In this document: positions 1 through 10,231 of the stretch, in pieces | Numbering within the stretch: position 1 is the first letter of the stretch | Layout of the letters: every line of letters starts with the position of its first letter | NCBI GenBank assembly: GCA_002633005.1 | Contig: NMRA01000030.1 | Location: forward strand, 1,510,453 to 1,572,452 | Direction of reading: 5' to 3' | Length of the DNA stretch: 62,000 bases | Source of the DNA: Phoronis australis | Lineage: Eukaryota > Phoronida > Phoronidae | Position numbers and translations under genes: made by a program | Notes under the pieces: generated by a model | What the model was told of the DNA's origin: nothing | The model's database searches: none | What the model saw: only the letters and a program-made list of their open reading frames with translations

Positions 1-403
1 GGGCCCGGTCTCTAATCTTTGTACTCGAAACGAACTCGAAACTATTTTTGGCAATTTCTCTGCTTCTTTTGTGCCAACTTAAGAGAATTGGTTATCAGAC
101 TGTGCTCGAATACATTATAGTTTATGCATAGGAGTTTCTCGTTCAAGTTTCCCCTTGAAGACCCTTATATTCGTGCTACAAACTCGAGTAAAAACTCGAA
201 ATTTCGAGTTCAAACTCGAACTTATTGCTTTAATATTGGTTTCACAAACTGTGAAGTAAGGGCAATAAGTTATCTACGTAAGTTATTGTGTACTTGAGGA
301 TAGAATAATAGACACTTATCTTGAGTTCGCCCAAAACTAGAGAAGAAAATGCCAAACCTAATTTCGAGTTCCATTTCGAGTAAAAAGATTGGAGACCGGG
401 CCC
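1..403. mobile_element. 403-bp MITE-like inverted-repeat element
   Basis: The first 20 bases, GGGCCCGGTCTCTAATCTTT, are repeated as reverse complement at 384-403 with one mismatch, so the element spans 1-403 and the window opens exactly at (or inside) its left end. The interior is full of the word CTCGAA and its complement and encodes no protein, as expected for a non-autonomous foldback/MITE element. Sequence left of position 1 is not available, so the target duplication cannot be checked. Related sequence occurs at about 13.0-14.3 kb. Confidence 0.75.
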
Positions 404-504
404 AGATTTATCTCAGCGAAATTACCCAATTTTGTGAAGCGTCCTTATGTATGACGTCTTAATACTATCATCTGCTTTCCCTCATTGCATGCAATCTATC
501 TGTT

Positions 505-921
505 TTATTGGAATTTTTTTGGGTTCGCAAAAACGTGATATTTTCTTCGCGGCGACTTGAAGACCTCTTTGAAAAAAATTAAGAAGTCAATACAATGTAA
601 GGGCAAAATTATTGATTTTTGTATGAGAGACACACCGTGATCACTTTCAGAAAGTTTAAGCTGAATCCGAAATAGATGACCACTAAAGAGATTTTGTCTT
701 TCTTTTGATTTGCCCCTGTACTGTTTTGTGTCAAGGGCTAAATAATAGTATAAATATCGGTCCCGTGGGCTGTGGCAGACTTCTACGAAATATGACCGGA
801 CATGCAAAGACATCGTTTTCCAGTTGGAGCATGGGGATTTGCGCTCCAAAATTGAGCACAGAAGAAGAATAAGTCTGTGACGATCCTGATTATATGGATG
901 GTAGGAATGACGTGATTGCAA
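505..921 (-). CDS. 138-residue ORF, unrecognised protein (doubtful gene)
   Basis: An uninterrupted ATG-to-stop reading frame of 138 codons lies just right of the MITE. It is one of the longest ORFs in an AT-rich window, which is the only argument that it is coding. The C-terminal half alternates basic/polar and strongly hydrophobic stretches (around residues 80-125) and could fold as strands followed by a helix. The layout faintly recalls single-strand DNA-binding repeats of the PUR type, but no diagnostic motif is visible and I do not claim that function. No splice sites, signal peptide or neighbours support it. It could equally be a retroposed fragment or a chance ORF. Confidence 0.25.
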   Translation of the reverse strand: MQSRHSYHPYNQDRHRLILLLCSILERKSPCSNWKTMSLHVRSYFVEVCHSPRDRYLYYYLALDTKQYRGKSKERQNLFSGHLFRIQLKLSESDHGVSLIQKSIILPLHCIDFLIFFKEVFKSPRRKYHVFANPKKFQ

Positions 922-1774
922 ACTTTAGACGGACTATCCAGTAAATAATTTTAAGAAATTACTGGTTTTATCAGGCCTTACACTCCCGTCCACCTTAAAC
1001 ACTTGTTTTTCTACTAAATCACATACTCAAAATATGCCAGATATCGTGGACGTGTGTACGCTCCTTCGCATTCCCGTTATGTGTTTACAAAGCACTTTGG
1101 TTTATCCAGGGCATCGCGTGTAACTTAGGATTAATGCTAATTATCGGCTCAGCCGCAGTAACTGGACCTGAAAATGCTAGGCGATTTTTCTAAGTTTTTA
1201 TGGAATGGCTAAGTTAACCAATTAAAACTCATACTTACAATGATAGTTGAAGTCGACAACAACATTTTCATTTCTGCCTCCTTTGGATCTTTCTGCGAAA
1301 TAAAGGTCTCGTGGAATTCTTTATCATGAAAATGTTTAGTCGTGTTCAAAAGACCGACTTACGTGTCTCAAAGTTGATTGTTTTCGATAAACATGTTTTC
1401 TAATGAAAACACAATGTGAAAATCTGTAATATCATGTTCAGCTTCAATCCCAAATCAATTCAAACCAATCAAAAATAAAAAGATCATGGATTCACCTGGT
1501 ATCCAGGCCCCATATTTGAAAGCTTGCCAGCCGCTTCAAGTGGATGATATCGTGGGTGGAGAAAGGGGTGGGGTTGTCATCCCCTCTGGACCAAGAAGTC
1601 TATCACTTGTACGCACATGTGTCATTATTTTACATCTCTCAAGATAATTTGAACAGTTCATTAGCTAAGTACCTACCAGGTTGCATCAACAATTCAATCT
1701 AACTTTTGCATGAAAAGCACGCTAACATTCAGTGGCGCTAACCTTATTGATGACGTACTGGACGATGCAGCATC

Positions 1775-2075
1775 ATGGTATCAACAAGAGGGTTCATTTC
1801 ATGCCTTTTTTGGTTTAGTGCAGTCACATTTTTCCTATTCTCGTCGTGTACACAATGGGATGGCTGGACTACTTTCGCGCCGGGTGTCCGGGTAGCAGGG
1901 AGTCAACAGCGAGCAGGATACGCGCCTTCAGTCGGAGTCTGTGTTGCCATGTGCTCTCAAGAACGATGCGGGTGCGCTGGCGCAAATTATGATGCCATGA
2001 ACAAGCGTTGTTATGTTGCAAGTTTTTTCTGCCCATATCCTATACAGGATCGCAAAGGATGGTTGCATATTACAG
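1775..2075 (+). CDS. exon 1: signal peptide and PAN/apple-like region
   Basis: ATG at 1775 opens a peptide with a hydrophobic core (residues 10-23, CLFWFSAVTFFLFS) and a likely cleavage near residue 25-27. The cysteine-rich stretch around residues 55-87 has spacing C-x3-C-x4-C-x-C, then Y-D followed by K-R-C, which recalls PAN/apple modules. The donor GTAAAT follows at 2076 after one base of a codon (phase 1). No better start exists upstream in frame, and the signal peptide decides the start. Confidence 0.75.
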
Positions 2076-2975
2076 GTAAATTAAGCTGTTTTATTTTTAA
2101 GTAACCATGCCAACATTTTTTTGAAAATGATTCAAAACAAACCCTTCCGCTGATCGCTTATGATATTTTCCACCATTGCCTGACGAATTGTCGTTTCCGC
2201 CGCTACCGAGATGAAACAGTGGTTAATATCTCTTAGTGACACAGAACATACTGAACTTAATTTGACTAATTGGACCTTTATACGCCAAAGCCAATTCGTA
2301 GCATGACTATACACGAACATGTACTTATTGGTGTTTACAGATATCATTTTAAAAACCTGTATAGATATATACAGATTTCCTTTGGCAGTACGGTGGTTCA
2401 AATGTCTGACGTTTAAAATCCTGGCTAATACTCTGCCCTGCCCCCTCAACTCAAAATCCTTGATCCGCCCCTGGGTTGGTGACGAAGAATTATTCCTTCA
2501 AACTTTTGGAAGAAGAGAAACAAATTGAATGGAAAATGTATAGAATTGAATCAAAACTGTTAATTATTAATAAACATGTCGCCACCTGAAGGCGTCCGAA
2601 AAGTGGGACTGCCTATATTAACATAAGTACGGCCTCGTTTTTTGGCGCTTTCAGGTAGTGCCGCCTTTATTAATATAAGGACCCCGAGTTTTGGTCGCCG
2701 ACAAGGGCCCTCACTTTTCATACTAGAAAATGATTTGTTGTCTATATGACTTGGATAGGAGTAAGTCACTTTAGGTTTATCTCAAGCCTTATTTAGTGTC
2801 CGTGTCTTCGAGTCCTACTAGGGCACACTGCTAGGTCCTCGAGACAGGTCTCCAGCTCCTCGGTTTTAACTATACATTAATGAAGCATAAAAATGGTTCC
2901 AGGTGATCAGGGCAATGGGCCCAAATGAGCGGCCTCAGGGTTCTTCTGGTGCAAGCTGTGCCAGACTACCTATAT

Positions 2976-3018
<43 letters not shown>

Positions 3019-6000
3019 TGTGTGTGTATTGGTTTTGTTTCTATTTTGTTTCTACATCACGCAAAGATTAAGCTTTTATATTAAAAATCCTAAAAGTGTT
3101 TTTGAGATTGATGAACAAATAATAGTTTGGAAAGTTTCAGTGAAATTCACCGAGACTCGTGTTCCTAAATTTAAATTAAGCTGATTTGCCAAAGCCGAAA
3201 AAAGCTGTTTAAGTTGGGACACATGAAAATCTCAAGATGTTCTTTCAATAATTCAATGGAAATTTGTTTCAGTCAACATTACCTATACGTGCTTGAACCA
3301 TGTTCGCTACATGTACATGTATGTCAATATTCCCTCGCCATGTCAACTGCATTTGCAGTGCGTAATTAAATTAATCATCGCTAAACCGTTAATTTTGTGA
3401 CCGTCTCCAGTTCGACAGGCGGGGTCAACTGATTTCCTACTAGTTCATTACTATGCACACCACGCGCCGGGAGACTGATGTGAAACCACTGAAGTACGAA
3501 ATGGACAACAGAAATCGTTGGTTAATGCGCGTCGTGAGCATGAGATCGAAACAGCGAAATGTCAAATTACCTATCAAATTGAGGAATTTGGGTGAGGATA
3601 TATCTCTTTTCACAACTTGCTGTGTTCGTAAACACTAAGTCACAGATGCGTGGGAGGATTTGGAGCATTCGTTTTCAACGATCAGTATGCATGCAGACGA
3701 ACAACTCCCTCAGGATCAAAACTACGTTGTCTTCGTTTCCCCTGACATCTCTCTGTAATATGTACACCTTGTTGACTCAATATTGTGGCGACTCGCTAAG
3801 TGAAAGAACTGGGGGTACATGGACACGCACGGAGCTGCTGTATGCCTGGTGGGAGATTCGATTTGAGTGACAACCCTGTAACCTTTGCCTTGGATATATA
3901 GTAAACAAATTTCCACGCGGTTATGCGGTTTCAAGGTGGTTCTACTAAATCTTTTTTTCTCGCTACACGGTATATACTTCATATTTGAAGTTCCTCCAGA
4001 ATGAAGATATTGTATTTTGTAACACATATGTGAAATATTGTAAAAACGGCAAGTTTTTGTGAATAAGATTGATGAGACAAAAACTAGCCCAATGTCTGAA
4101 ATTGGTGCAAACGTGTGCATAGATCATCTTTGCATATTTTACGTTGTTATGTGCCTAGGGCCGATGGCGTCTAGCGCCAAGGTAGAGCTATGAAAAATTT
4201 CATCCCCGGCTTTTAATTTGGTAATTTAAGTTATTGTTCACCATTCTTCCAGTATCCAGCCAAGCGTTTGAATGCACAGCACGCGACCATGGTTCGCTGG
4301 CTAAGACATCACATGTCTGTCCCCAGGGTAAGTGAGACATTTCGACTCAAATCGATTATATAGTTTTAGAAGTAACTTTTTCTGTCTATTTATTTCTTTT
4401 TTTGAAATACAGGCCTAACTTTTAGGGGTGGTAACAGATCTTTTACCACGTACTGCAGAACAATCGAAGCGGAACCCCTATCACCGAAGTGAGACGCGCT
4501 CTTTACCAACCGTAAATTACAAATGCAATTTTAACCACACACAAAGAACCAACAGCATGGGTAAAGAATCATCGCCCACCCACTTCAGAGCCGTTGACAG
4601 ATAAAGAGAATTGCTCCAGAAATCATTTGAAAACTGAACTGGGTTTTTCTTGTCTTTTCATTCAAGGGGTTTCAACACTTCTAAATTCCAGCTACGGTCC
4701 CCTAAATTCCCTTCCTGGACCAGGGCTCAACAAAAATACGCGATACAAATCCTCAGTACCGCACCTATAAACTCCACACACGCACCGAAAAATGCCCCAT
4801 ACACGATTACCAAACTCAAGTCCCGGGGAAATATTGCATAACAGCTCTTCTAAATTGTGCCTGCGGACTACCATAGGCTTAACAATCTAATTAGACCACC
4901 GGGTATGGAGCATTTTTAAAGTGCGCGTGCATGTGTGCGTGTGCATACGTGCTTCTGTGCCCGGAGTTTAGTGTTGGGTTCTGGGCATTTGGAACCGCGG
5001 ATCTAGTATGAATTTTAGGAGGTCGCAGCTGGAATTTATAGGCTCGGTCCACGGAATGCCGACTTCTACACTTCGAGGTTTCCTCGTTACACCGAGGTGA
5101 CACGTGCGCTGAATCTTGATTAAAAGGATTTTTCAGTCTGAACAGCACAGTGCCGTGAGAAATGAATGGAGGATACCTAGTTTTATTCATATGGACTGAT
5201 GACGAAGTTGTTGACATCAGTTTCGAATGGAAGAAACTTCACTCATATTTACATTGTTTCTTTTGCTGTGTTGGTTCTCAGAGGGGCCCGCAATCCTGGC
5301 CGAGCCACTCCTCAATCCGCCTACTCAACACGAACAGTCTTCTTTCTTAAAGAGTCATGAAACGCGAAAAAACAGATTAAATTGGATTACTCAAAGTGAT
5401 TTTCTGCCACTGAAACAGAATTCAACATATCCACGGTTTATTCGAAAATGTTTTGAATTTCTGTTGATGCCAAAGCATTTTTCTTTTGGTTTCAAAATTC
5501 AAAAATCGACCTGTCAACTGATCGTCTCTTCGTCGATTTTTCTCCCTCAAGGCAAAGCACGTCTCCTTATTTGGTATGGCAAGACATAAACGTAGCACAC
5601 TTCTCTGACCTTTGACCTTTGATGTAAAATTAAACAATGACGACTCCAAGAAAAAGTCAATCCAATTAAGAGGCAATTGATGTAACTCCTAAGTGTTTGA
5701 AATTAGTTGTAAAGGTGTCATAGTATTCAAATGTATTCTAAAATGCACTTGAAATTATTTTGAGAAAATTGATTACTTCATACTATGCTGTCGACCTCAA
5801 ATACGGAGTGCGATCATAAGGTGATAATCTGATGTTAAAATCCATTTTGGTAGTCAGCTGTTAGTCGAATGGCTGTTAGAACATGCACGCATTTATCATA
5901 AGCTAGAAGATTAGAAATTCTTTGGCAGCTACAGAGTTTTTCCTTCGCTCGTATTTCAAAAATCGTGAGTGGGTTTTGTGACCTTTTTCTGGAAGTGAAC

Positions 6001-8160
6001 AACTCTGTAAAACACGTTGCGAGATTCGTCAGAAATTGTTTTACAGTCATTTTTGAAGAACTTTCGCGTTCCACTCTCTTTAAGAGTCTGAGACAATGAC
6101 TGACATATACAGATTTGATTCCATGACTGACTGAGTTGGGTCTAGAAGCGTGTCAATACCAACTGACGGTGATAACCGTTATACCATGAAGACATTGGTA
6201 CATGTAAATGTCTACTAGATTCTACTAGGATCAGCAAATTTTTTACATATTAAGAAAAATGGTTTTTGTTTTTTTTCATTTACCAACCAGTGTTTTATTT
6301 GTTAGTAAGCGGCGGTTGGTCTGAATGGTTAAGCTGGGGAACCTGCAGCGCCGTCTGTGATGGCGGGACGCAGAGGCGATCAAGGATTTGCAACCACCCA
6401 GCGCCCTTCAACGGAGGAGCCGATTGCTCGGGCAATTCGCGAGAAGACCGGGTTTGCAATACATTTTTCTGTGGTTAGTATACTTTATTTTTGAATAGCC
6501 ATACGGTAGCGATGTAGACAAACTAATTAAGTGCATTGAGAATAGGTGAGCCTGTATAGGAGGTTAGAATAGAAATACAAATGTCGTCTTAATGAAATGT
6601 TTTGGGGCGCAGAATGATAGCCGAGCTGTTCTACAATGGAATTCAGACAAACCTGAATTAGCGATTCAGTATATTAATTGAAGAAAAATAGTCAAAACCT
6701 CCCAATCGTGTAAGGTCTAGAATTGGCCACCTTTTTATTATATCAGCTTTTACGTGACAGTTTGCGAATTTTTATATTGAATAACCTAAGCCTTTTTGTG
6801 ATAGCAATAATTCATTGTCGTAACTTACAGTGTTGTGGACGGTTGCGACAATTTGGGAAGCGAGTGTTGACCTAATCGTCACAGTTACGATGTAATTTGT
6901 CTCGACAATTTGGTATGTTGCAACAATTTGGGACTACACATAACAGACAGGTACAGTTATGTATCCTAACAGCATCTGTAAACCCACCGTCTATCACAAG
7001 AAATGATTTTGACCACGTGCCGTTTTGAAATTGGCCTGAAATTGTTCATCTGTCAAACTGCAGGTAGGGGGGTTTCGAAAACACTGACCGTTCGCTTGAG
7101 ATCAGGCGTGTCATTTTATCATTTAGTCAATAGCCTGCTCAAACAGAGCTGAAGGTCCATCAATGAATTTTTCGTAATTTACTTAAATCAGAAGAATGGG
7201 GTAAGTACTTGTTGAGTGTGCTAGTGCTGACCAAGTCACTTCCCTTAAGAATGTCTTACCCGGTTATGTCTTTCTCTAACAACGACGAATGAAATCGTCA
7301 GTCATCTTGTGTTATCTTGTGACTTAAAGACGTCATATTACAATTACAATAGTAGTGACCGGAATACCATCCAATGAGCCAAGTGCGAGTTCACATTGGA
7401 AAATGCGGAGTAACTAGCGAGTAGTAAAACGTCGAATCTTCAAGTAATTAACTTCTTTTGAAGGGCTTGATTTGCGAGCAATTTATATTGGCCGTATTAT
7501 TTATATACCTGTAGATAAATGTTCTCAAGCGATCGCAATGTCAACGTGTTCAGGTAAATATTTGATGTCCAATACGAGTGTGGTATGTAAGACAATGAAC
7601 TACATGCCTTCAATGTACGGACTAGGTCTCAACGACTAAGAAATTGCCAGTTCTTAGTAAACGCAGTTATCACTTTTCATTTTGAGTAAAGACTACGTTG
7701 AGATCAATTTCATAGTGGCAAGTGGTCTCAATCAAAACTTCGCTCCATGGAGGGAACGCGGGATTATATCCGCTTTAAATTTCTCAATTTTGTTTGCATA
7801 ACATGAGTTCCGATGAAAATGTAATCAACAGGAAAGTAATTTTTAAAACCTTTTCCCTCGCCTGAATGCACTGTATGTATATGGTTTCTTGCAGTGTATC
7901 TTTATGTGCATCCAGAAGGCCAATCCAGATATACATTCGCACAAGCCAAGGTTGCTTGCCATCCGCATAATGCGTTATTGGCAACATACAACGAACTACA
8001 CAACGCTTGGCAGAGAGGATTCGAAAGTTGCTCGTGCGCGTGGATTTCAGACGGAACAATTCGAAATCCAGTCAACACACCGTCACCTGGCTGCGGGCCA
8101 CGCGCAGTGAACCTGTGCGGTGGTTCAACAGCAAATGTGTTCTGTTTTCGTCTTATGTGA
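1775..8160 (+). CDS. secreted PAN-like / thrombospondin-1 / Link module protein, 5 exons, 282 aa
   Basis: Joining 1775-2075, 4253-4327, 6306-6473, 7515-7553 and 7895-8160 gives 849 nt, 282 codons plus stop, with every junction AG/GT and every intron phase 1. Residues 1-26 are a signal peptide. Residues 27-125 are a cysteine-rich region resembling PAN/apple domains. Residues 127-181 are a thrombospondin type 1 repeat with W-S-E-W and six cysteines. Residues 195-282 are a Link module with the four canonical cysteines C216, C240, C261 and C278. There is no transmembrane segment, so the product should be secreted. Link modules bind hyaluronan and TSP1 repeats bind matrix glycans and proteins, so a matrix or mucus adaptor role is inferred, not shown. 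The PAN assignment is the weakest part. Phase-1 symmetric exons indicate assembly by exon shuffling. Exon choice rests on phase and splice consensus only, and further 1-1 exons could have been missed. Confidence 0.8.
2609..2712. repeat. imperfect tandem duplication, about 52-bp period
   Basis: Two adjacent copies share the pattern GCC-TATTAATATAAG-CGGCC-GAGTTTTGG-CGC with scattered changes (starts near 2611 and 2663). It lies in intron 1 of the PAN/TSP1/Link gene. Apart from this and the GT tract, the 2.2-kb intron 2076-4252 shows nothing coding. Confidence 0.55.
2974..3028. repeat. (GT)n microsatellite
   Basis: A nearly pure run of GT dinucleotides with two interruptions lies in intron 1 of the secreted-protein gene. 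Likely polymorphic, with no function evident. Confidence 0.95.
4253..4327 (+). CDS. exon 2: short cysteine-containing exon completing the N-terminal module
   Basis: A 75-nt open segment is bounded by acceptor TTCTTCCAG and donor GTAAGTG, enters and leaves in phase 1, and encodes residues 101-125 with two cysteines (C108, C123). The splice signals are strong and the frame matches both neighbours. It is too short for an ORF search, which is why it is easily missed. It probably closes the PAN-like domain begun in exon 1. Confidence 0.7.
4676..5045. mobile_element. long imperfect inverted repeat (foldback/MITE-like)
   Basis: The left arm from about 4680 (CTAAATTCCAGCTACGGTCC) matches the reverse complement of the right arm ending near 5042 (GCAGCTGGAATTTATAGG). 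The inner ends pair as well: CACACACGCAC and AAAAATGCCCCATACACG at about 4770-4810 pair with the 4897-4950 stretch. The arms are about 130-145 bp with a short loop of roughly 85 bp, so the DNA or its transcript could fold into a long hairpin. It sits in intron 2 of the PAN/TSP1/Link gene and encodes nothing recognisable. Confidence 0.6.
5227..5589 (+). CDS. 120-residue ORF with signal-peptide-like start (doubtful)
   Basis: ATG at 5227 starts MEETSLIFTLFLLLCWFSEG, which has the hydrophobic core and small-residue end of a signal peptide. The next 100 residues are open until TAA at 5587-5589. The mature part holds one cysteine pair, N-S-T as a possible N-glycosylation site, and no recognised domain. 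It lies on the same strand inside intron 2 of the secreted-protein gene. A strong internal acceptor (TTCTCAG at about 5275-5281) means part of it could also be an alternative exon. Without transcript data it may be a chance ORF. Confidence 0.25.
   Translation: MEETSLIFTLFLLLCWFSEGPAILAEPLLNPPTQHEQSSFLKSHETRKNRLNWITQSDFLPLKQNSTYPRFIRKCFEFLLMPKHFSFGFKIQKSTCQLIVSSSIFLPQGKARLLIWYGKT
6306..6473 (+). CDS. exon 3: thrombospondin type 1 repeat
   Basis: This exon encodes residues 126-181: W-S-E-W-L-S-W-G-T-C, then R-R-S-R-I-C and a final F-F-C. Six cysteines (139, 143, 154, 166, 176, 181) and the W-x-x-W array are those of a complete TSP1 repeat, with tryptophans suited to C-mannosylation. The usual O-fucose acceptor motif C-x-x-(S/T)-C is here C-S-A-V-C, so the acceptor hydroxyl residue is absent. 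Acceptor is at 6304-6305, donor GTTAGT at 6474, phases 1-1, so the module is one complete symmetric exon. Confidence 0.9.
6474..7514. other. intron 3 of the PAN/TSP1/Link gene, no further features
   Basis: This one-kilobase stretch between the TSP1 exon and the micro-exon is AT-rich with no ORF of note, tandem repeat or recognisable element. Intron 4 (7554-7894) is likewise featureless. Confidence 0.6.
7515..7553 (+). CDS. exon 4: 39-nt micro-exon linker
   Basis: Between acceptor CTGTAG and donor GTAAAT lie 39 nt that keep phase 1 on both sides and encode a 12-residue linker with two cysteines (KCSQAIAMSTCS, residues 183-194), ideal for a small disulphide loop between the TSP1 repeat and Link module. 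Because it is symmetric, skipping it keeps the frame. It is a prediction from splice consensus and phase only. Confidence 0.5.
7895..8160 (+). CDS. exon 5: Link module and stop codon
   Basis: After acceptor TTCTTGCAG the frame reads V-Y-L-Y, then the Link hallmark R-Y-T-F-x-x-A-x-x-A-C, G-F-E-S-C, W-I-S-D-G-T-I-R, P-G-C-G and V-F-C-F, ending in TGA at 8158-8160. Cysteines 216/278 and 240/261 are the two conserved Link disulphides. C242 and C269 are extra and may form a third. A whole Link domain in a single terminal exon, ending directly after the last conserved strand, means nothing is missing at the C terminus. The first downstream AATAAA is at 9029-9034, but inside an inverted-repeat element, so the true polyadenylation site is uncertain. 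Confidence 0.9.
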
Positions 8161-8727
8161 GAAATACAAAATTTCTATGATTAGAAAATTATATTCAGAA
8201 ATAGTCTGACCTTGCTGCCGCCGTCGCCGCCATTCGCTGCTAATATGCCCGTACTATGACTAAAAGTTAATGTTTTGGGGATAGGAATGTCTAATATTTG
8301 TGAATTTGGTTTTCGTTTTAAATACAGCTCTAAAGAAATTGCTCATCGCACTATTACAAAACCTGTAGACCTACACGTTATGTTGGTGATATTACGTACC
8401 ACATGTGTTTTCTTTTATATCTGCTCTCATTTCATGTAAAAGTAGTCCCTATTGTTCAGTATGGAGCTGAAGTTTGGGAGCTTATGCGGGAATTGACATT
8501 GAGTTTAGTACACACTAAGTTTTGTAAATTCCTGATATGGATTGAGCGGAATACTTCAAATATTGCAGCTCGAGGTGAACTCGTGAGGGATACTATGGCA
8601 ACGCAAAGACTATTGACATTGTTAAAATATTGATTTAAGTTATTGAAAATGCCTGAAACTAGATGTATAACAATGTGCTCTTCTGTTCAATATGAAATGG
8701 TACCGACAAACAGGTACTCTTGTGCTC

Positions 8728-9119
8728 GGTTGTATGAAACAGTCCCAAATAAGATTTCAACTAAGTTCCTAATATCTATGCGTATTTTTGGACTTGTGAA
8801 AACGTCCATTGCCTTTTCTTGTACTTTTTTAGTTTCATTACTAAGTCAACTTTTGACTTTGATACAAATCGAGAGTGAACTTTACGTTGAATTGTAACAA
8901 TTATCGAAAACAAGTAGGGATCTTTTCATGAAACACTTCCAATTTAAGTCCCTATTTATTTTCAATGAACTCTGGGCTCAGTTTTAAGTTATATTATTAG
9001 AAAATGTCATAATCAAATAGGAGCTCATAATAAAGATGGAATGATAGAAAAAGACACCAATACGCAAAAAGACTTAGGGACCTTAGCTGAGTGCCTATTT
9101 GGGACTGTTTCATGCAACC
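8728..9119. mobile_element. 392-bp inverted-repeat MITE-like element
   Basis: GGTTGTATGAAACAGTCCCA at 8728 is mirrored by the reverse complement at 9100-9119 (GGTTGCATGAAACAGTCCCA), and similarity continues inward for about 60 bp (CTAAGKTCCTAA, then GCGTATTTT). The interior has no coding content. It lies immediately downstream of the secreted-protein gene and contains that gene's first possible AATAAA. Confidence 0.65.
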
Positions 9120-10083
9120 AGCCACTGGGCTCTGGAATTGAAAAAATAATATAATTTACTACTATGCGTATGTATGTGGCATCGTTTCGTAACTACAAGA
9201 TGTGGGTGACGACCTTTGATTTTTAAGTGAATTTCAACATCGTTGTATAGATATAGACAAACAAATGTGGCTAGAAGCTGTCTCTGTGTCTCCTGAATTA
9301 GATAATATAAACTAAATTTCACAATAGCAAATTATGCATTGGAGAAAGAAAAACGTATTTGAGGTCTGCGCTGGCACATTCTGTTTGCTCAAATCACTGA
9401 CTAATGATAGAACTTGGTCGATATTTTGGAATGCCTAGAACAAGTAGACTTTGTTCATGCTGTGGCATTGGATAATTTGAGAATGGGTGTCACTTTTAAC
9501 TTGTGCGTCCCCAGTACGCGGATCATTGAATTAGTTTTAGGATTCTAATTGTCTCTTTTGAGAATTTTTCGTATATCTTTCAGAAAACAGTCTAGAGATG
9601 TAAATGTGCTATATTAAGAAATGTTGCGAAGTTCTCCTCTTTGCTGAATTGCGTAGTTTGTCTGTACTAAATGTTGAATTGTGAGCAGACTGACTCTATA
9701 GCGTCAAATTGAAAACGTGTTCCCTGAATGTGTAATTGGCCGGTGGCTTATATACTCTGGGTGAAATATATTACACATTTAGCGTCATTTTAATTTGACA
9801 AAATTATCAAGCACTGATCATGTATACGTACAGACGATAGTTAATTTCACCCATACAGACATACATTTATTGGGCGCTGTCTTCGAGGACCGGTAATAAA
9901 CATTTTTAGGGCACGTTCAATCAAAGTTCGTACACCCGTTCTCACCTTAGATTGTTACATCTATAACACACCACCATTTTTTTATTCGATTTCGTATACA
10001 ACATTTAGACTGGTCTAAACGCCCCCTATTGTCGTGTTGGGCCAGTACCAATGTGTGGAAAAAAGTCTTGTGGGAATACCTGG

Positions 10084-10231
10084 CGTGCGTTCAGTAGACG
10101 CTAGAACCTACGCTAGGACCTAGCTATATCTAGCCAAGGTCACGTGTTCTCATTTAAAATACACGGCAATATCTCACGTAATCTCGCGAAGTCTTTCTTT
10201 TTAGCGAGGTCCTAGCGTTACTGAACGGGAG
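10084..10231. mobile_element. short MITE, copy 1 of a family
   Basis: The left end GCGTTCAGTAGACGCTAG and the right end CCTAGCGTTACTGAACGGGAG are inverted relative to each other, and ACGCTAGGACC is repeated near both ends. A second copy of the same family lies about 1.1 kb away at 11174-11280. The ORF overlapping it is only a by-product of the repeat. Confidence 0.6.

Noticed and set aside
3722-4120. 132-residue minus-strand ORF
   Set aside because: Lies in an intron opposite the secreted-protein gene; no signal, domain or splice support, and composition looks random.
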